Shown here: in pieces, positions 52,601 to 60,815 of the stretch | Position numbering within the stretch: the stretch's first letter is position 1 | Layout of the letters: every line of letters begins with the position of its first letter | DNA from: Paenibacillus nasutitermitis | GTDB lineage: Bacteria > Bacillota > Bacilli > Paenibacillales > Paenibacillaceae | Assembly (NCBI RefSeq): GCF_014641075.1 | Contig: NZ_BMHP01000002.1 | Coordinates: forward strand, 1,798,001 to 1,862,000 | Length of the DNA: 64,000 bases | Direction: 5' to 3' | Program-made: the position numbers and the translations under genes | The notes under the pieces: model-generated | Told to the model about the DNA's origin: nothing | Database searches by the model: none | Seen by the model: only the letters and a program-made list of their open reading frames with translations

Positions 52601-52657
52601 GATACGTTATGTATCAATTTCACTGTTTACTTTACGATACAGAATGTAACATGTCAA
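52601..52657 (-). promoter_or_regulatory. EPS operon promoter with two regulon boxes
   Basis: Minus strand: consensus TTGACA (52652-52657), 17-base spacer, TAAAGT (52629-52634). The box GTTACATTCTGTATC (52636-52650) fills the spacer. A second box GATACATAACGTATC (52601-52615) lies at about +7 to +21. The rest of the 300-base divergent region is AT-rich with no gene. Confidence 0.8.
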
Positions 52658-52684
52658 GTTTTTTTTCATAGTTTTTTCACCATT

Positions 52685-52699
52685 GCTACGTTTTGTTTC
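52685..52699. promoter_or_regulatory. Weaker regulon box upstream of the XRE gene
   Basis: GCTACGTTTTGTTTC, 13 of 15 positions agreeing with the box variant GATACGTTTTGTATC, 63 bases before the XRE start. TTGCTA, 17 bases and TGCAAT overlap it as a weak plus-strand promoter. This would fit autoregulation. Confidence 0.5.
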
Positions 52700-52761
52700 A
52701 TATCATGCAATTGAAAGCGTTTAGTATTAATATGTTGGTAAGGCTGGTTAGGAGGAGTATT

Positions 52762-53130
52762 ATGAACATAGGAAACCGCATTTCCAAACTGAGGGATGAT
52801 AGGGGGTGGACTCAGGAACATACCGCTGCTTCACTGGGAATCTCACGAGCTGCATTATCCCATTATGAAAAAAACCGCAGAGAACCCGACACAGAAACAC
52901 TATCGAAATTTGCCGACCTATTCCATGTTTCTGTTGACTTCCTTGTAGGAAGAACAAATTCTCCCCAAGCTATCCTGGATGATCCCATACGCCAGTTTGT
53001 CGATCAATTAGAATTGGCGGATGAGCAATTGCTACAGAATTTCGCTTTAACCATAGATGGCCGGAAGTTGTCTGTCGAAGAAGCTCGGCGTTTCATCGCC
53101 TTTGTACGCGCGGAGAGAATGATGAACTAG
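52762..53130 (+). CDS. XRE-family (SinR-like) transcription regulator
   Basis: A 122-residue DNA-binding protein. The N-terminal Cro/C1 helix-turn-helix is IGNRISKLRDDRGWTQEH followed by LGISRAALSHYEKNRREPD. The C-terminal half (DDPIRQFVDQLELADEQLL..., ending EEARRFIAFVRAERMMN) is helical and likely dimerises. The size and layout resemble SinR/SlrR, but C-terminal homology cannot be proved here. ATG at 52762 has AGGAGGAG upstream; the longer frame to 52693 overlaps the promoter box. It is divergent from the EPS operon and flanked by the palindromic boxes, so it is the prime candidate to bind them. Confidence 0.88.
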   Translation: MNIGNRISKLRDDRGWTQEHTAASLGISRAALSHYEKNRREPDTETLSKFADLFHVSVDFLVGRTNSPQAILDDPIRQFVDQLELADEQLLQNFALTIDGRKLSVEEARRFIAFVRAERMMN

Positions 53131-53142
53131 ATTTTTTCAAAC

Positions 53143-53190
53143 AAAAAACCATAGATCGGCTGCTATTCTGAGCCAACTATGGTTTTTTTT
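53143..53190. terminator. Bidirectional terminator of XRE and small gene
   Basis: AAAAAACCATAG (53143-53154) pairs with CTATGGTTTTTT (53177-53188), followed by T8 on the plus strand and a T-rich tract on the minus strand. It serves the convergent XRE and 50-residue genes. Confidence 0.88.
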
Positions 53191-53194
53191 GTGC

Positions 53195-53347
53195 TCATCC
53201 TTCTTTCTTCTCTAATAATGTAACAACTTGCTCCAGGGTATGATCCGGGATTCCCAGCTGCTGAGCAATATCCCGCACATCAAGCTCCACTTGCTCATCC
53301 ATCTCATGGACATTCTTCTCATGATTCTTTTGATTCTTTGAATTCAT
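53195..53347 (-). CDS. Small helical protein, candidate antirepressor 1
   Basis: A 50-residue protein found by reading the reverse strand. A polar Asn/Lys/His/Glu-rich N-terminus is followed by an amphipathic part VRDIAQQLGIPDHTLEQVV and TLLEKK. GAGGTG lies ten bases upstream of the ATG. It converges on the XRE regulator gene and shares a terminator with it. The size, helix-turn-helix-like pattern and location recall SinI, the antirepressor that binds SinR, but identity to SinI is weak. A second protein with the same QLGI pattern lies next to it. Confidence 0.6.
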   Translation of the reverse strand: MNSKNQKNHEKNVHEMDEQVELDVRDIAQQLGIPDHTLEQVVTLLEKKEG

Positions 53348-53453
53348 TCCAAATCAACACCTCAGCTTTTTGTGTTCTGACACCCATACAAATGCTTTCT
53401 CTGGTTAATTGGTCCTTATTCAACACTCATTTCAAACGACCTGTAATTAAAAA

Positions 53454-53494
53454 GTCCTTGTATATAAGAATTCTCTTTTCTTACATACAAAGAC
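53454..53494 (-). terminator. Terminator between the two small genes
   Basis: Minus-strand hairpin with arms TTGTATGTAAGAA / TTCTTATATACAA (one mismatch), extended by GTC/GAC pairing, then GGACTTTTTAATT. Confidence 0.7.
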
Positions 53495-53570
53495 CATCTG
53501 TCATCTATGTTGGGTTGTTTGAGAAACATTTCAAGAAGAAGATTCCCGTTAATAGAAACCGGCCTTACGC

Positions 53571-53696
53571 TTAAGCTTTAACTTTATCGGTCCATTCCTT
53601 TGATATGCCGAGCTGCTCTATGATCATTTGAATATCAATTATCGTTTTTTGATTTGAGTCATTCTTTTCAGAAATTCTTTCGCTATAATTTATCAT
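53571..53696 (-). CDS. Small helical protein, candidate antirepressor 2
   Basis: A 41-residue protein found by reading the reverse strand. The N-terminal half is polar (SERISEKNDSNQK), and the second half is IIDIQMIIEQLGISKEWTDK. The pattern [IV]-x-x-I-x-x-Q-L-G-I-[SP] matches the 50-residue neighbour, so the two look like paralogues with diverged tails. AAGGAG lies 12 bases upstream of ATG. A hairpin terminator follows. Upstream lies a GTTAC-N4-GTAAC palindrome. Function is unknown; binding to the nearby XRE protein is a hypothesis. Confidence 0.55.
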   Translation of the reverse strand: MINYSERISEKNDSNQKTIIDIQMIIEQLGISKEWTDKVKA

Positions 53697-54324
53697 GACC
53701 TTACATCACTCCTTAGACCTATTAAATCCTTCAGCTGTTGCAGGCTGTTACCATTGTAACCGCTTTGTTTCGATTAAGTTGTCGTTTAGTGAATGTCACA
53801 AGCGCACTTTCTTCTTGTCTTTTTGTCGAATTAACTAAAAAAATGGAAATTGCTATTCATTTAACACGATTGGGTAACGATAATACAGATACTAGGTGTA
53901 TTTTGTCCTGCCGGCATCACGTGAATAAACTCACGCTGGAAAGACTGTAGTTACTAAAACGAATCATCCCTATTAAATGTTTCGTTAGGATAGACGCTTT
54001 TGGGTCTATTATAACGAAAAAGGCGATTAAGTTTCTCTCATAATTCCCTGGTATTTCCTCATAAATCAACTTCTCCACAGCAAAAACCGGCCTTATAGGA
54101 GTGTGAAGGCTTTCGTTCACAGCTATAAAACCGGCCGTTCTAATTCATTAGTTACCCCTCAACGTCTGAATTGAATCGCTCGTTCATAAATTTAATTTAA
54201 TTAAAAATAAGACTATCGCCCTCTGAAGGCCACGGGCTGAAATCCGCTTAATTTATTGCGAATCATCAACAGATTATTCCCCTCACTGCCTGGATATTTC
54301 ATTCCCGGAGCTACTATAGAATCA
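53697..54324. other. Gene-poor interval with palindrome and large hairpin
   Basis: About 630 bases without a convincing gene. It holds a perfect 14-bp palindrome GTTACCATTGTAAC (53747-53760), a weak regulon-like box GATACTAGGTGTATT (53888-53902), and a hairpin TTTCGTTA, two bases, ATAGAC / GTCTAT, two bases, TAACGAAA (53980-54019). Reading frames of 60-70 codons here lack ribosome sites and recognisable sequence. Confidence 0.55.
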
Positions 54325-54360
54325 ACAAAAAAGACGGTCCGAGAAACTCGGACCGTCTTT
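54325..54360 (-). terminator. Terminator of gltB
   Basis: Perfect stem AAGACGGTCCGAG / CTCGGACCGTCTT with a 3-base loop and T6 on the minus strand, 40 bases after the gltB stop. Confidence 0.95.
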
Positions 54361-54399
54361 CTGTCATGCTCTCTTGCAGCATTTCCGGCTATTTAATGG

Positions 54400-57300
54400 C
54401 TAGTTGCCGCCTACGCGGGCCAGCTCCTTCATATTCGCTTCGAAGGCTGCAAGAAGGGCCTCCTCGCCGGCTAAGCCGGACTGTTCCATCTTCTCGATTT
54501 GCTGCAGCATTCGTTTGTAATCCTTCGGAATAACTTTTACGAACTTCGACAAGAACGTCTCCCAGTCGGATAAAATCCGCTCTCCGATCGCACTACCCGT
54601 ATAGGTCACATGGCGCTCAATCATCGCGCGCAGCTCCGTGACTTCCCTCGGGTCCTCCACACGCTCCAGAAGCACCATTTCGATGTTGCAGCGCTTGTAG
54701 AAATCACCGGCCTCATCGAGCACATAGGCGACGCCCCCCGACATCCCTGCGGCAAAATTGCGGCCGGTGCCGCCCAGAACAGCGACACGGCCACCGGTCA
54801 TATACTCGCAGCCATGATCGCCTACTCCCTCTACAACCACTCGGGCTCCCGAGTTCCGTACGGCAAACCGTTCGCCGGCAATACCGCTGATATAGGCTTC
54901 TCCGTTCGTTGCGCCATACAACGCGGTATTTCCGATAATGACATTCTCATCCGCCTTGAACGTCGCCTGCGGCGAAGGTGCGATGATAATTTTCCCGCCG
55001 GAAAGTCCCTTCCCGACATAGTCGTTGGAGTCGCCTTCCAGCGAAAGTGTAATGCCTCTCGGTACGAACGCGCCGAAGCTTTGTCCTGCCGAGCCGATAA
55101 AGTGGAACGATATGGTGTCATCGGGCAGACCCTTCGCTCCAAAGCGGCGGGTGACCTCGCTGCCCAGGATCGTGCCGACAACACGGTTGATGTTGCGGAT
55201 CGGCAGCGTTGCGCGGATTTTCTCCCCGCTTTCCAACGCGCGCTCGGCGATCGGAATCAACTTTTGTCTATCCAGCGATTCATCCAGCTTGTGATCCTGC
55301 TCCTGGATGCAGTAACGCGCAGCCCCTTCTGGAAGCTCCGGCTGATGCAGCAGGCGGGTCAGGTCAATGCCCTTGATCTTGTAGTGGTTAATGAGCGTTT
55401 TCGTCTCCAGACGATCCACACGTCCCACCATATCCTGTACGCTGCGGAAACCAAGCTCCGCCATAATTTCGCGCAGCTCCTGCGCAACAAACAGCATATA
55501 ATTGGCGACATGGCTTGGATCACCCATGAATTTCTTGCGCAACTCGGGATTTTGCGTCGCTACGCCGACCGGACAGGTATCCAATTGGCAGACACGCATC
55601 ATGATGCAGCCCAGTACGACCAACGGTGCCGTGGAAAAGCCGAATTCCTCAGCGCCAAGAAGAGCGGCGATGGCAAGATCGCGACCATTCATGATTTTCC
55701 CGTCGGTTTCCACCACGACACGGTCGCGAAGATTGTTCAGCATGAGCGTTTGATGCGTTTCCGCCAAACCAAGCTCCCAAGGCATACCGGCATGACGGAT
55801 CGATGCCAGCGGCGAAGCTCCCGTTCCCCCGTCATAGCCGCTGACCAGAATAACGTCCGCACGGCCTTTAGCTACGCCGGCGGCAATGGTTCCGACGCCT
55901 ACTTCGGAAACCAACTTCACATTGATGCGGGCCCGCGGGTTCGCATTCTTCAGATCGTGAATCAGCTCCGCCAAATCCTCGATGGAATAAATATCATGAT
56001 GCGGCGGCGGTGAAATCAGACCTACACCAGGCGTAGATCCGCGCACTTCAGCTACCCAGGGATACACTTTACGGCCAGGCAGCTGTCCGCCTTCGCCCGG
56101 CTTCGCGCCCTGCGCCATCTTGATCTGGATCTCGTCGGCATTAACCAGATATTCGCTTGTTACGCCAAAGCGTCCCGAAGCAACCTGTTTAATGGCGCTG
56201 CGGCGGGAATCTCCGTTCGCATCCGGGATAAAGCGGGCCGGATCCTCGCCGCCTTCGCCTGTATTCGACTTGCCGCCAATACGGTTCATCGCGATTGCCA
56301 GGGATTCATGGGCTTCTTTGCTGATGGAACCATAAGACATGGCGCCGGTTTTGAACCGTTTGACGATGGATTCCACGGATTCCACTTCATCCAGCGGAAT
56401 CGGCTCAGCATCTGATTTGAAATCAAGCAGCGACCGCAAAGTCAGATGCTTCTTGTCTTCGCCCTGAACGAGGGCCGAAAACTTCTTGTAAAGCTTATAG
56501 TCGTTAGAACGCGATGCCATCTGCAGCGTATGAATGGTTTGCGGGCTGAACAGATGGTCTTCGCCGTCCTTGCGCCATTGGTATTCGCCGCCGGAATCAA
56601 GCTCCTTCTCAGCGCCTTCCTGCTCGGCAAACGCGCGGTTGTGATGCTTCAGATTCTCTTCGGCAATCACATCGAGGCCTATACCGCCGATACGGGATTG
56701 CGTCCAGGTGAAGTATTCGTCAACCAGTTCTTCCTTCAGACCGACAGCCTCAAAAATTTGCGAGCCGCGGTAGGACTGTATGGTGGAAATCCCCATTTTG
56801 GAAAGAACCTTTACAACGCCTTTGGTTGCCGCTTTGATGAAATTCTTAACGGCTTTCTCATGCGTTACGCCGCGCAGCAAGCCTTCGCTAATCATGTCAT
56901 CGAGCGTTTCAAATGCCAGATACGGATTGATGGCGCTGACTCCATAACCCAGCAGAAGGGCAAAATGATGGACTTCGCGCGGTTCGCCCGATTCCAGCAG
57001 CAGGCAGACCCTGGTACGCGTGCCTCTGCGGATCAGATGGTGATGCAGGGCAGAGACGGCGAGCAGGGCCGGAATGGCCGCATTCTCGCGGTCCACGCCG
57101 CGGTCGGATAAGATCAGAATATTATGGCCTTTGCCGATTACGCGGTCTGCCGCTTCGCACATCTGGGTCAACGCGAAGCGCAGGCCGGCTTCACCGTCGG
57201 CTGCCTCATACAGAATCGGCAGGGTAATGGATTTGAAGCCCGGGCGGCGCACATGACGCAGCTTGGCAAACTCTTCATTAGAGAGAACCGGTGTAGCCAG

Positions 57301-59004
57301 ACGGATATGACGGCAGCTTTCAGGCTCTGGATTAAGCAAATTACGTTCAGGACCAAGCGTTGTTCCCGTCGCCGTAATAATCTCTTCGCGAATGGCATCG
57401 ATCGGCGGATTCGTCACCTGGGCAAACATTTGCTTAAAGTAGCTGTACAGTCGCTGCGGACGTTCCGAGAGAACGGCGAGCGGCGCATCGTAGCCCATGG
57501 ACGCAATCGGCTCAACACCGCTGCCAGCCATCGGCTCCAGCACTTTGCGCAAATCCTCGAAGGTATAGCCAAAGGCCTGCTGGCGCTGTTGCACCGTGGC
57601 ATGGTCCGGTTCAGGAAGCTCAGGCGCATCCGGCAGATCATCCAGCCCGACAAGATGCTCATCGAGCCAGTCCCGGTAAGGATGCTCCTTCACGATCTGC
57701 GCTTTGACTTCCTCATCCGGAATAATCCGGCCTTCTTTAGTATCCACCAGCAGGATCCGTCCTGGACGCAGGCGGTCTTTATACAAAATATTCTCCGGCT
57801 CGATCGGAACCGTACCCGCTTCCGATCCCAGTATAATAACGTCATCCTTCGTCACGTAGTAACGAGCGGGACGAAGTCCATTGCGGTCGAGCAGAGCCGC
57901 GATTTGCGTGCCGTCGGTAAATGCCATCGCCGCAGGACCGTCCCAAGGCTCCATCAGGGTGCTGTGATACTCATAGAACGCCTTCCTGTCGTCAGCCATA
58001 TCCTCATGATTGGACCAGGGTTCGGGAACCATCATCAAGGCAGCATGCGGAAGCGAACGCCCGGAGAGATACAGAAACTCCAGCGTATTGTCGAACATGG
58101 CGGTATCGGAGCCGTCAGAATCGATTACCGGCTTGATTTTATCCATATCGGAACCGAACAGCTCGGTCTCAAACAAGGTCTGGCGCGCATGCATCCAGTT
58201 CACATTGCCGCGCAGGGTGTTAATTTCTCCATTGTGAATCATAAAGCGGTAAGGGTGAGCCCGTTCCCAGCTGGGGAACGTGTTGGTGGAAAACCGGGAG
58301 TGAACCAGCGCTAGGGCTGTTTCCACGGAGTCATCATTCAGTTCCAGATAGAATGAACGAACCTGCTCCGTCGTGAGCATGCCTTTGTAGACAATTTTCT
58401 TGCTCGACATGCTGGGGATATAAAAGGAGTCAGCGCCTTCAGCGCCGGAATAACGGATGTTGTGTTCGGAACGTTTGCGGATGACATAGATTTTGCGCTC
58501 GAAAGCAAGCTCATCCCGAATGTCCGCGCTGCGCCCGATAAACACTTGGCGCACATATGGCTTCACGGATTTGGCGGACTCGCCAAGCTTCCCATCATTC
58601 GTCGGTACCGTACGCCAGCCGATCAGAGTCTGGCCTTCTTCGCGAATAATGGCTTCCAGTTCGCGCTCGTGTTTGCTGCGCAGAGCCTCGTCCTGCGACA
58701 AGAACAGCATGCCTACCGCATACTCTCCGTTTGCCGGCAGTTCAATGCCCTGCGCTTTAAGCTCGCGGGCGAAGAAACCATGCGGAATCTGCAGCATAAT
58801 GCCTGCTCCGTCACCCGTGTTCGGCTCGCTACCCTGACCGCCGCGATGTTCCATATTCTCCAGCACCGTCAGGGCTTGTTGAATAATGGCATGTGATTTT
58901 TTTCCTTTGATGTTAGCAACAAAGCCCATACCGCAAGCGTCTTTCTCAAATTGCGGATCGTACAGGCCTTGCTTCAGCGGCAACCCATAACGATTCTCTT
59001 TCAT
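54400..59004 (-). CDS. gltB: Glutamate synthase large subunit
   Basis: A 1,534-residue glutamate synthase alpha chain, making two glutamates from glutamine and 2-oxoglutarate. An N-terminal propeptide of 23 residues precedes the nucleophile Cys24 ([13 protein letters not shown]), followed by the glutaminase domain (NTLRGNVNW), a central domain, the FMN/synthase domain ([11 protein letters not shown]... [10 protein letters not shown]), the iron-sulfur cysteines [17 protein letters not shown] and the GXGXG beta-helix domain at the C-terminus. ATG 59004 follows GAAAGG. The gene is monocistronic here: a terminator follows and no gltD-like small subunit is adjacent. Confidence 0.96.
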   Translation of the reverse strand: MKENRYGLPLKQGLYDPQFEKDACGMGFVANIKGKKSHAIIQQALTVLENMEHRGGQGSEPNTGDGAGIMLQIPHGFFARELKAQGIELPANGEYAVGMLFLSQDEALRSKHERELEAIIREEGQTLIGWRTVPTNDGKLGESAKSVKPYVRQVFIGRSADIRDELAFERKIYVIRKRSEHNIRYSGAEGADSFYIPSMSSKKIVYKGMLTTEQVRSFYLELNDDSVETALALVHSRFSTNTFPSWERAHPYRFMIHNGEINTLRGNVNWMHARQTLFETELFGSDMDKIKPVIDSDGSDTAMFDNTLEFLYLSGRSLPHAALMMVPEPWSNHEDMADDRKAFYEYHSTLMEPWDGPAAMAFTDGTQIAALLDRNGLRPARYYVTKDDVIILGSEAGTVPIEPENILYKDRLRPGRILLVDTKEGRIIPDEEVKAQIVKEHPYRDWLDEHLVGLDDLPDAPELPEPDHATVQQRQQAFGYTFEDLRKVLEPMAGSGVEPIASMGYDAPLAVLSERPQRLYSYFKQMFAQVTNPPIDAIREEIITATGTTLGPERNLLNPEPESCRHIRLATPVLSNEEFAKLRHVRRPGFKSITLPILYEAADGEAGLRFALTQMCEAADRVIGKGHNILILSDRGVDRENAAIPALLAVSALHHHLIRRGTRTRVCLLLESGEPREVHHFALLLGYGVSAINPYLAFETLDDMISEGLLRGVTHEKAVKNFIKAATKGVVKVLSKMGISTIQSYRGSQIFEAVGLKEELVDEYFTWTQSRIGGIGLDVIAEENLKHHNRAFAEQEGAEKELDSGGEYQWRKDGEDHLFSPQTIHTLQMASRSNDYKLYKKFSALVQGEDKKHLTLRSLLDFKSDAEPIPLDEVESVESIVKRFKTGAMSYGSISKEAHESLAIAMNRIGGKSNTGEGGEDPARFIPDANGDSRRSAIKQVASGRFGVTSEYLVNADEIQIKMAQGAKPGEGGQLPGRKVYPWVAEVRGSTPGVGLISPPPHHDIYSIEDLAELIHDLKNANPRARINVKLVSEVGVGTIAAGVAKGRADVILVSGYDGGTGASPLASIRHAGMPWELGLAETHQTLMLNNLRDRVVVETDGKIMNGRDLAIAALLGAEEFGFSTAPLVVLGCIMMRVCQLDTCPVGVATQNPELRKKFMGDPSHVANYMLFVAQELREIMAELGFRSVQDMVGRVDRLETKTLINHYKIKGIDLTRLLHQPELPEGAARYCIQEQDHKLDESLDRQKLIPIAERALESGEKIRATLPIRNINRVVGTILGSEVTRRFGAKGLPDDTISFHFIGSAGQSFGAFVPRGITLSLEGDSNDYVGKGLSGGKIIIAPSPQATFKADENVIIGNTALYGATNGEAYISGIAGERFAVRNSGARVVVEGVGDHGCEYMTGGRVAVLGGTGRNFAAGMSGGVAYVLDEAGDFYKRCNIEMVLLERVEDPREVTELRAMIERHVTYTGSAIGERILSDWETFLSKFVKVIPKDYKRMLQQIEKMEQSGLAGEEALLAAFEANMKELARVGGN

Positions 59005-59340
59005 TTCGTGCAACCTTTCTATGAGAAATTTGTGATAACCGGGATATACCAAAGATCCGTCTTCATTTTCGCCAGGTTTTCATTTAGAATGAAGCTATGG
59101 TGAGCATACAGCATACCAAACCGGCGAAAAATGAACAAGTCATAATCGCTGCATGAAAGTTACGGGAAAGCCCGCCATCATCAGCATTTTTTCGATCAAA
59201 CGCTGCAAAACGTTATTATTTTATTTTATCATCACCCCATAATGATATCAATTTAATATTTTTATGGAGCTGATAAGATATCTTTTAAAATCAGCAGCGC
59301 AATGGTTGAAGATTGCTTTCCTACAGTTTAACAAAAGGAC
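59005..59340. other. Divergent region between gltB and SGNH hydrolase gene
   Basis: About 335 AT-rich bases containing both promoters. No regulon box, T-box or riboswitch-like structure was recognised. Confidence 0.6.
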
Positions 59341-59349
59341 GTGGAAAGA

Positions 59350-60693
59350 TTGAGCAGCAATTTCAGGAAAACGAATTTGGCCGCCTGCGTACTGGCAGCT
59401 TCTCTGATGACCGGCACCGCCGCTTATGCGGAGCAAGCGGCGAAGACCCCCTCAACAACCCGCCCGGCCGCGGTCCATTATGCTGCCGGCTTGAACGAAA
59501 CGGCAGCTGACCCCGCACTAAGCGCGCCGCTGCGCATCGCCGCTGTCGGCGATTCTTTAACGGCTGGCTATGAGAATGGCCTGGCCGAAAACGCCGTGCC
59601 TTACGGGTACGCCGACCGCGTGTATGAGCAGGCCTTGTATCACGGAGCTGCGGAGTTCAAAAATTTCGGCGTCCTTGGCCTGAAATCGGAAGGACTGCGC
59701 AAGTGGCTGGAGGCTGCCCAGAGCGGTACAGGCGCAACAGCAGACGACATCCAGCCGGGCATCTCAAAGTATCGCTTCGCTCCCGAAACGCTCGCCAAAT
59801 CTGCGGAGCTGCGGATGACGCTGGAGCAGGCCGATTTGATCGTCATGACGATCGGTGGCAATGATTTCCTGCCCTTATTCGATGAAATCAAGCAGCGTGT
59901 TATGAGCCCGGACGATATCCAGGCCTGGATCGATACCATGCTGGAAAGCTACAAGCAATCGCTGGAGGGCGCGCTGACCGCTGCGCTTGGCATCAACCCG
60001 GGCGCCCAGCTCGTTTTTGCCGACCAGTATCTCCCTGTACCCAAGCCATCCACGCTCAACAAAGCGATTACCGATGAGCAATATGCCGTTCTTCAAGGTG
60101 CCGTGAAGAAACTGCGCGAGCTCGACGAAGCTGTCGCAGCCAATTTCCGCACCCAGGGCTATAAGGTGACCACCGTTGACGTGTCTGAACCGTTTATGGG
60201 CAAAGAACTGGCCTATACCAGCATTCTCCAAGGGGATATCCATCCCAAGCAGGCCGGTTACGAGCAGATGGGCAAAGCGTTCGCCAAAGGCATCTGGGGC
60301 GAGTACCGCGAGCTTGCTCCGCTTCCCGCCGACGTACCGCTGAATATCGTCATTAACGGCGGCGCGCTCAGTGGAAGCAACAAACCGATTCTCAAAAACG
60401 ACACGACTTTCCTGCCCATGCGCGATATCGCGAATGCCTTGAAAGCACAGCTGGCATGGGATGCCAAAACAAAGACGGCCACCATTCAGGCGAACAACAA
60501 AGTCGTTGCCTTTACGATCGGCGCCAAGACGATGAAAGTCGACGGCATTCCTGTGCCCTTGGAGACACCGCCTTATCTGCAGCAAAACGGCAAAAACTCG
60601 TTTACCTACCTACCGCTCGCCGCGCTCTCCAGGGGACTAGGTTATCAGGTCGTTTACCGCAAGCCTCTGCAAGCTGCTTTTATCAATTCCTAA
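59350..60693 (+). CDS. Secreted SGNH/GDSL hydrolase with stalk-like domain
   Basis: A 447-residue exported protein. The signal peptide (NLAACVLAASLMTGTAAYA) ends near residue 27. The SGNH hydrolase domain has block I AVGDSLTAGYE, block III IGGNDFLPLF and the Asp-His pair DIHPKQAGYEQM. The last 110 residues (PLNIVINGGALSGSNKPIL...) are a copper-amine-oxidase-N-like stalk domain common in Paenibacillus extracellular proteins. It hydrolyses esters of lipids or polysaccharides. TTG at 59350 has AAGGACGTGGAAAG upstream; GTG at 59341 is an alternative. Codon use is richer in GC than in the EPS region. Confidence 0.87.
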   Translation: MSSNFRKTNLAACVLAASLMTGTAAYAEQAAKTPSTTRPAAVHYAAGLNETAADPALSAPLRIAAVGDSLTAGYENGLAENAVPYGYADRVYEQALYHGAAEFKNFGVLGLKSEGLRKWLEAAQSGTGATADDIQPGISKYRFAPETLAKSAELRMTLEQADLIVMTIGGNDFLPLFDEIKQRVMSPDDIQAWIDTMLESYKQSLEGALTAALGINPGAQLVFADQYLPVPKPSTLNKAITDEQYAVLQGAVKKLRELDEAVAANFRTQGYKVTTVDVSEPFMGKELAYTSILQGDIHPKQAGYEQMGKAFAKGIWGEYRELAPLPADVPLNIVINGGALSGSNKPILKNDTTFLPMRDIANALKAQLAWDAKTKTATIQANNKVVAFTIGAKTMKVDGIPVPLETPPYLQQNGKNSFTYLPLAALSRGLGYQVVYRKPLQAAFINS

Positions 60694-60727
60694 AGGAGGC
60701 CCCTACCACCTGAAGGCCTGTTGGAAC

Positions 60728-60771
60728 AAAGAAGCCGTATTCCCGGTCGGTCCGGGTATACGGCTTCTTTT
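60728..60771. terminator. Terminator after the SGNH hydrolase gene
   Basis: Stem AAAGAAGCCGTAT / ATACGGCTTCTTT with an inner CCCGG/CCGGG pairing, T4 on the plus strand. It may also serve the convergent YhgE gene. Confidence 0.88.
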
Positions 60772-60815
60772 GATGTTCCCTGAATTCCAATGGCGCTGCC
60801 CTCAAGCAGCAGCTA

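Noticed and set aside
53738..54120. Two 67-70-codon frames in the gene-poor interval
   Set aside because: They overlap the palindromes and hairpin, lack ribosome sites and resemble no family.
54213..54302. 29-codon minus-strand frame MKYPGSEGNNLL...
   Set aside because: Has ATG and stop but no ribosome site; too short to separate from chance.
54610..58314. Long plus-strand open frames (467 and 396 codons) opposite gltB
   Set aside because: Antisense shadows of a gene with all glutamate synthase motifs; Arg/His-rich composition is typical of shadow translation.
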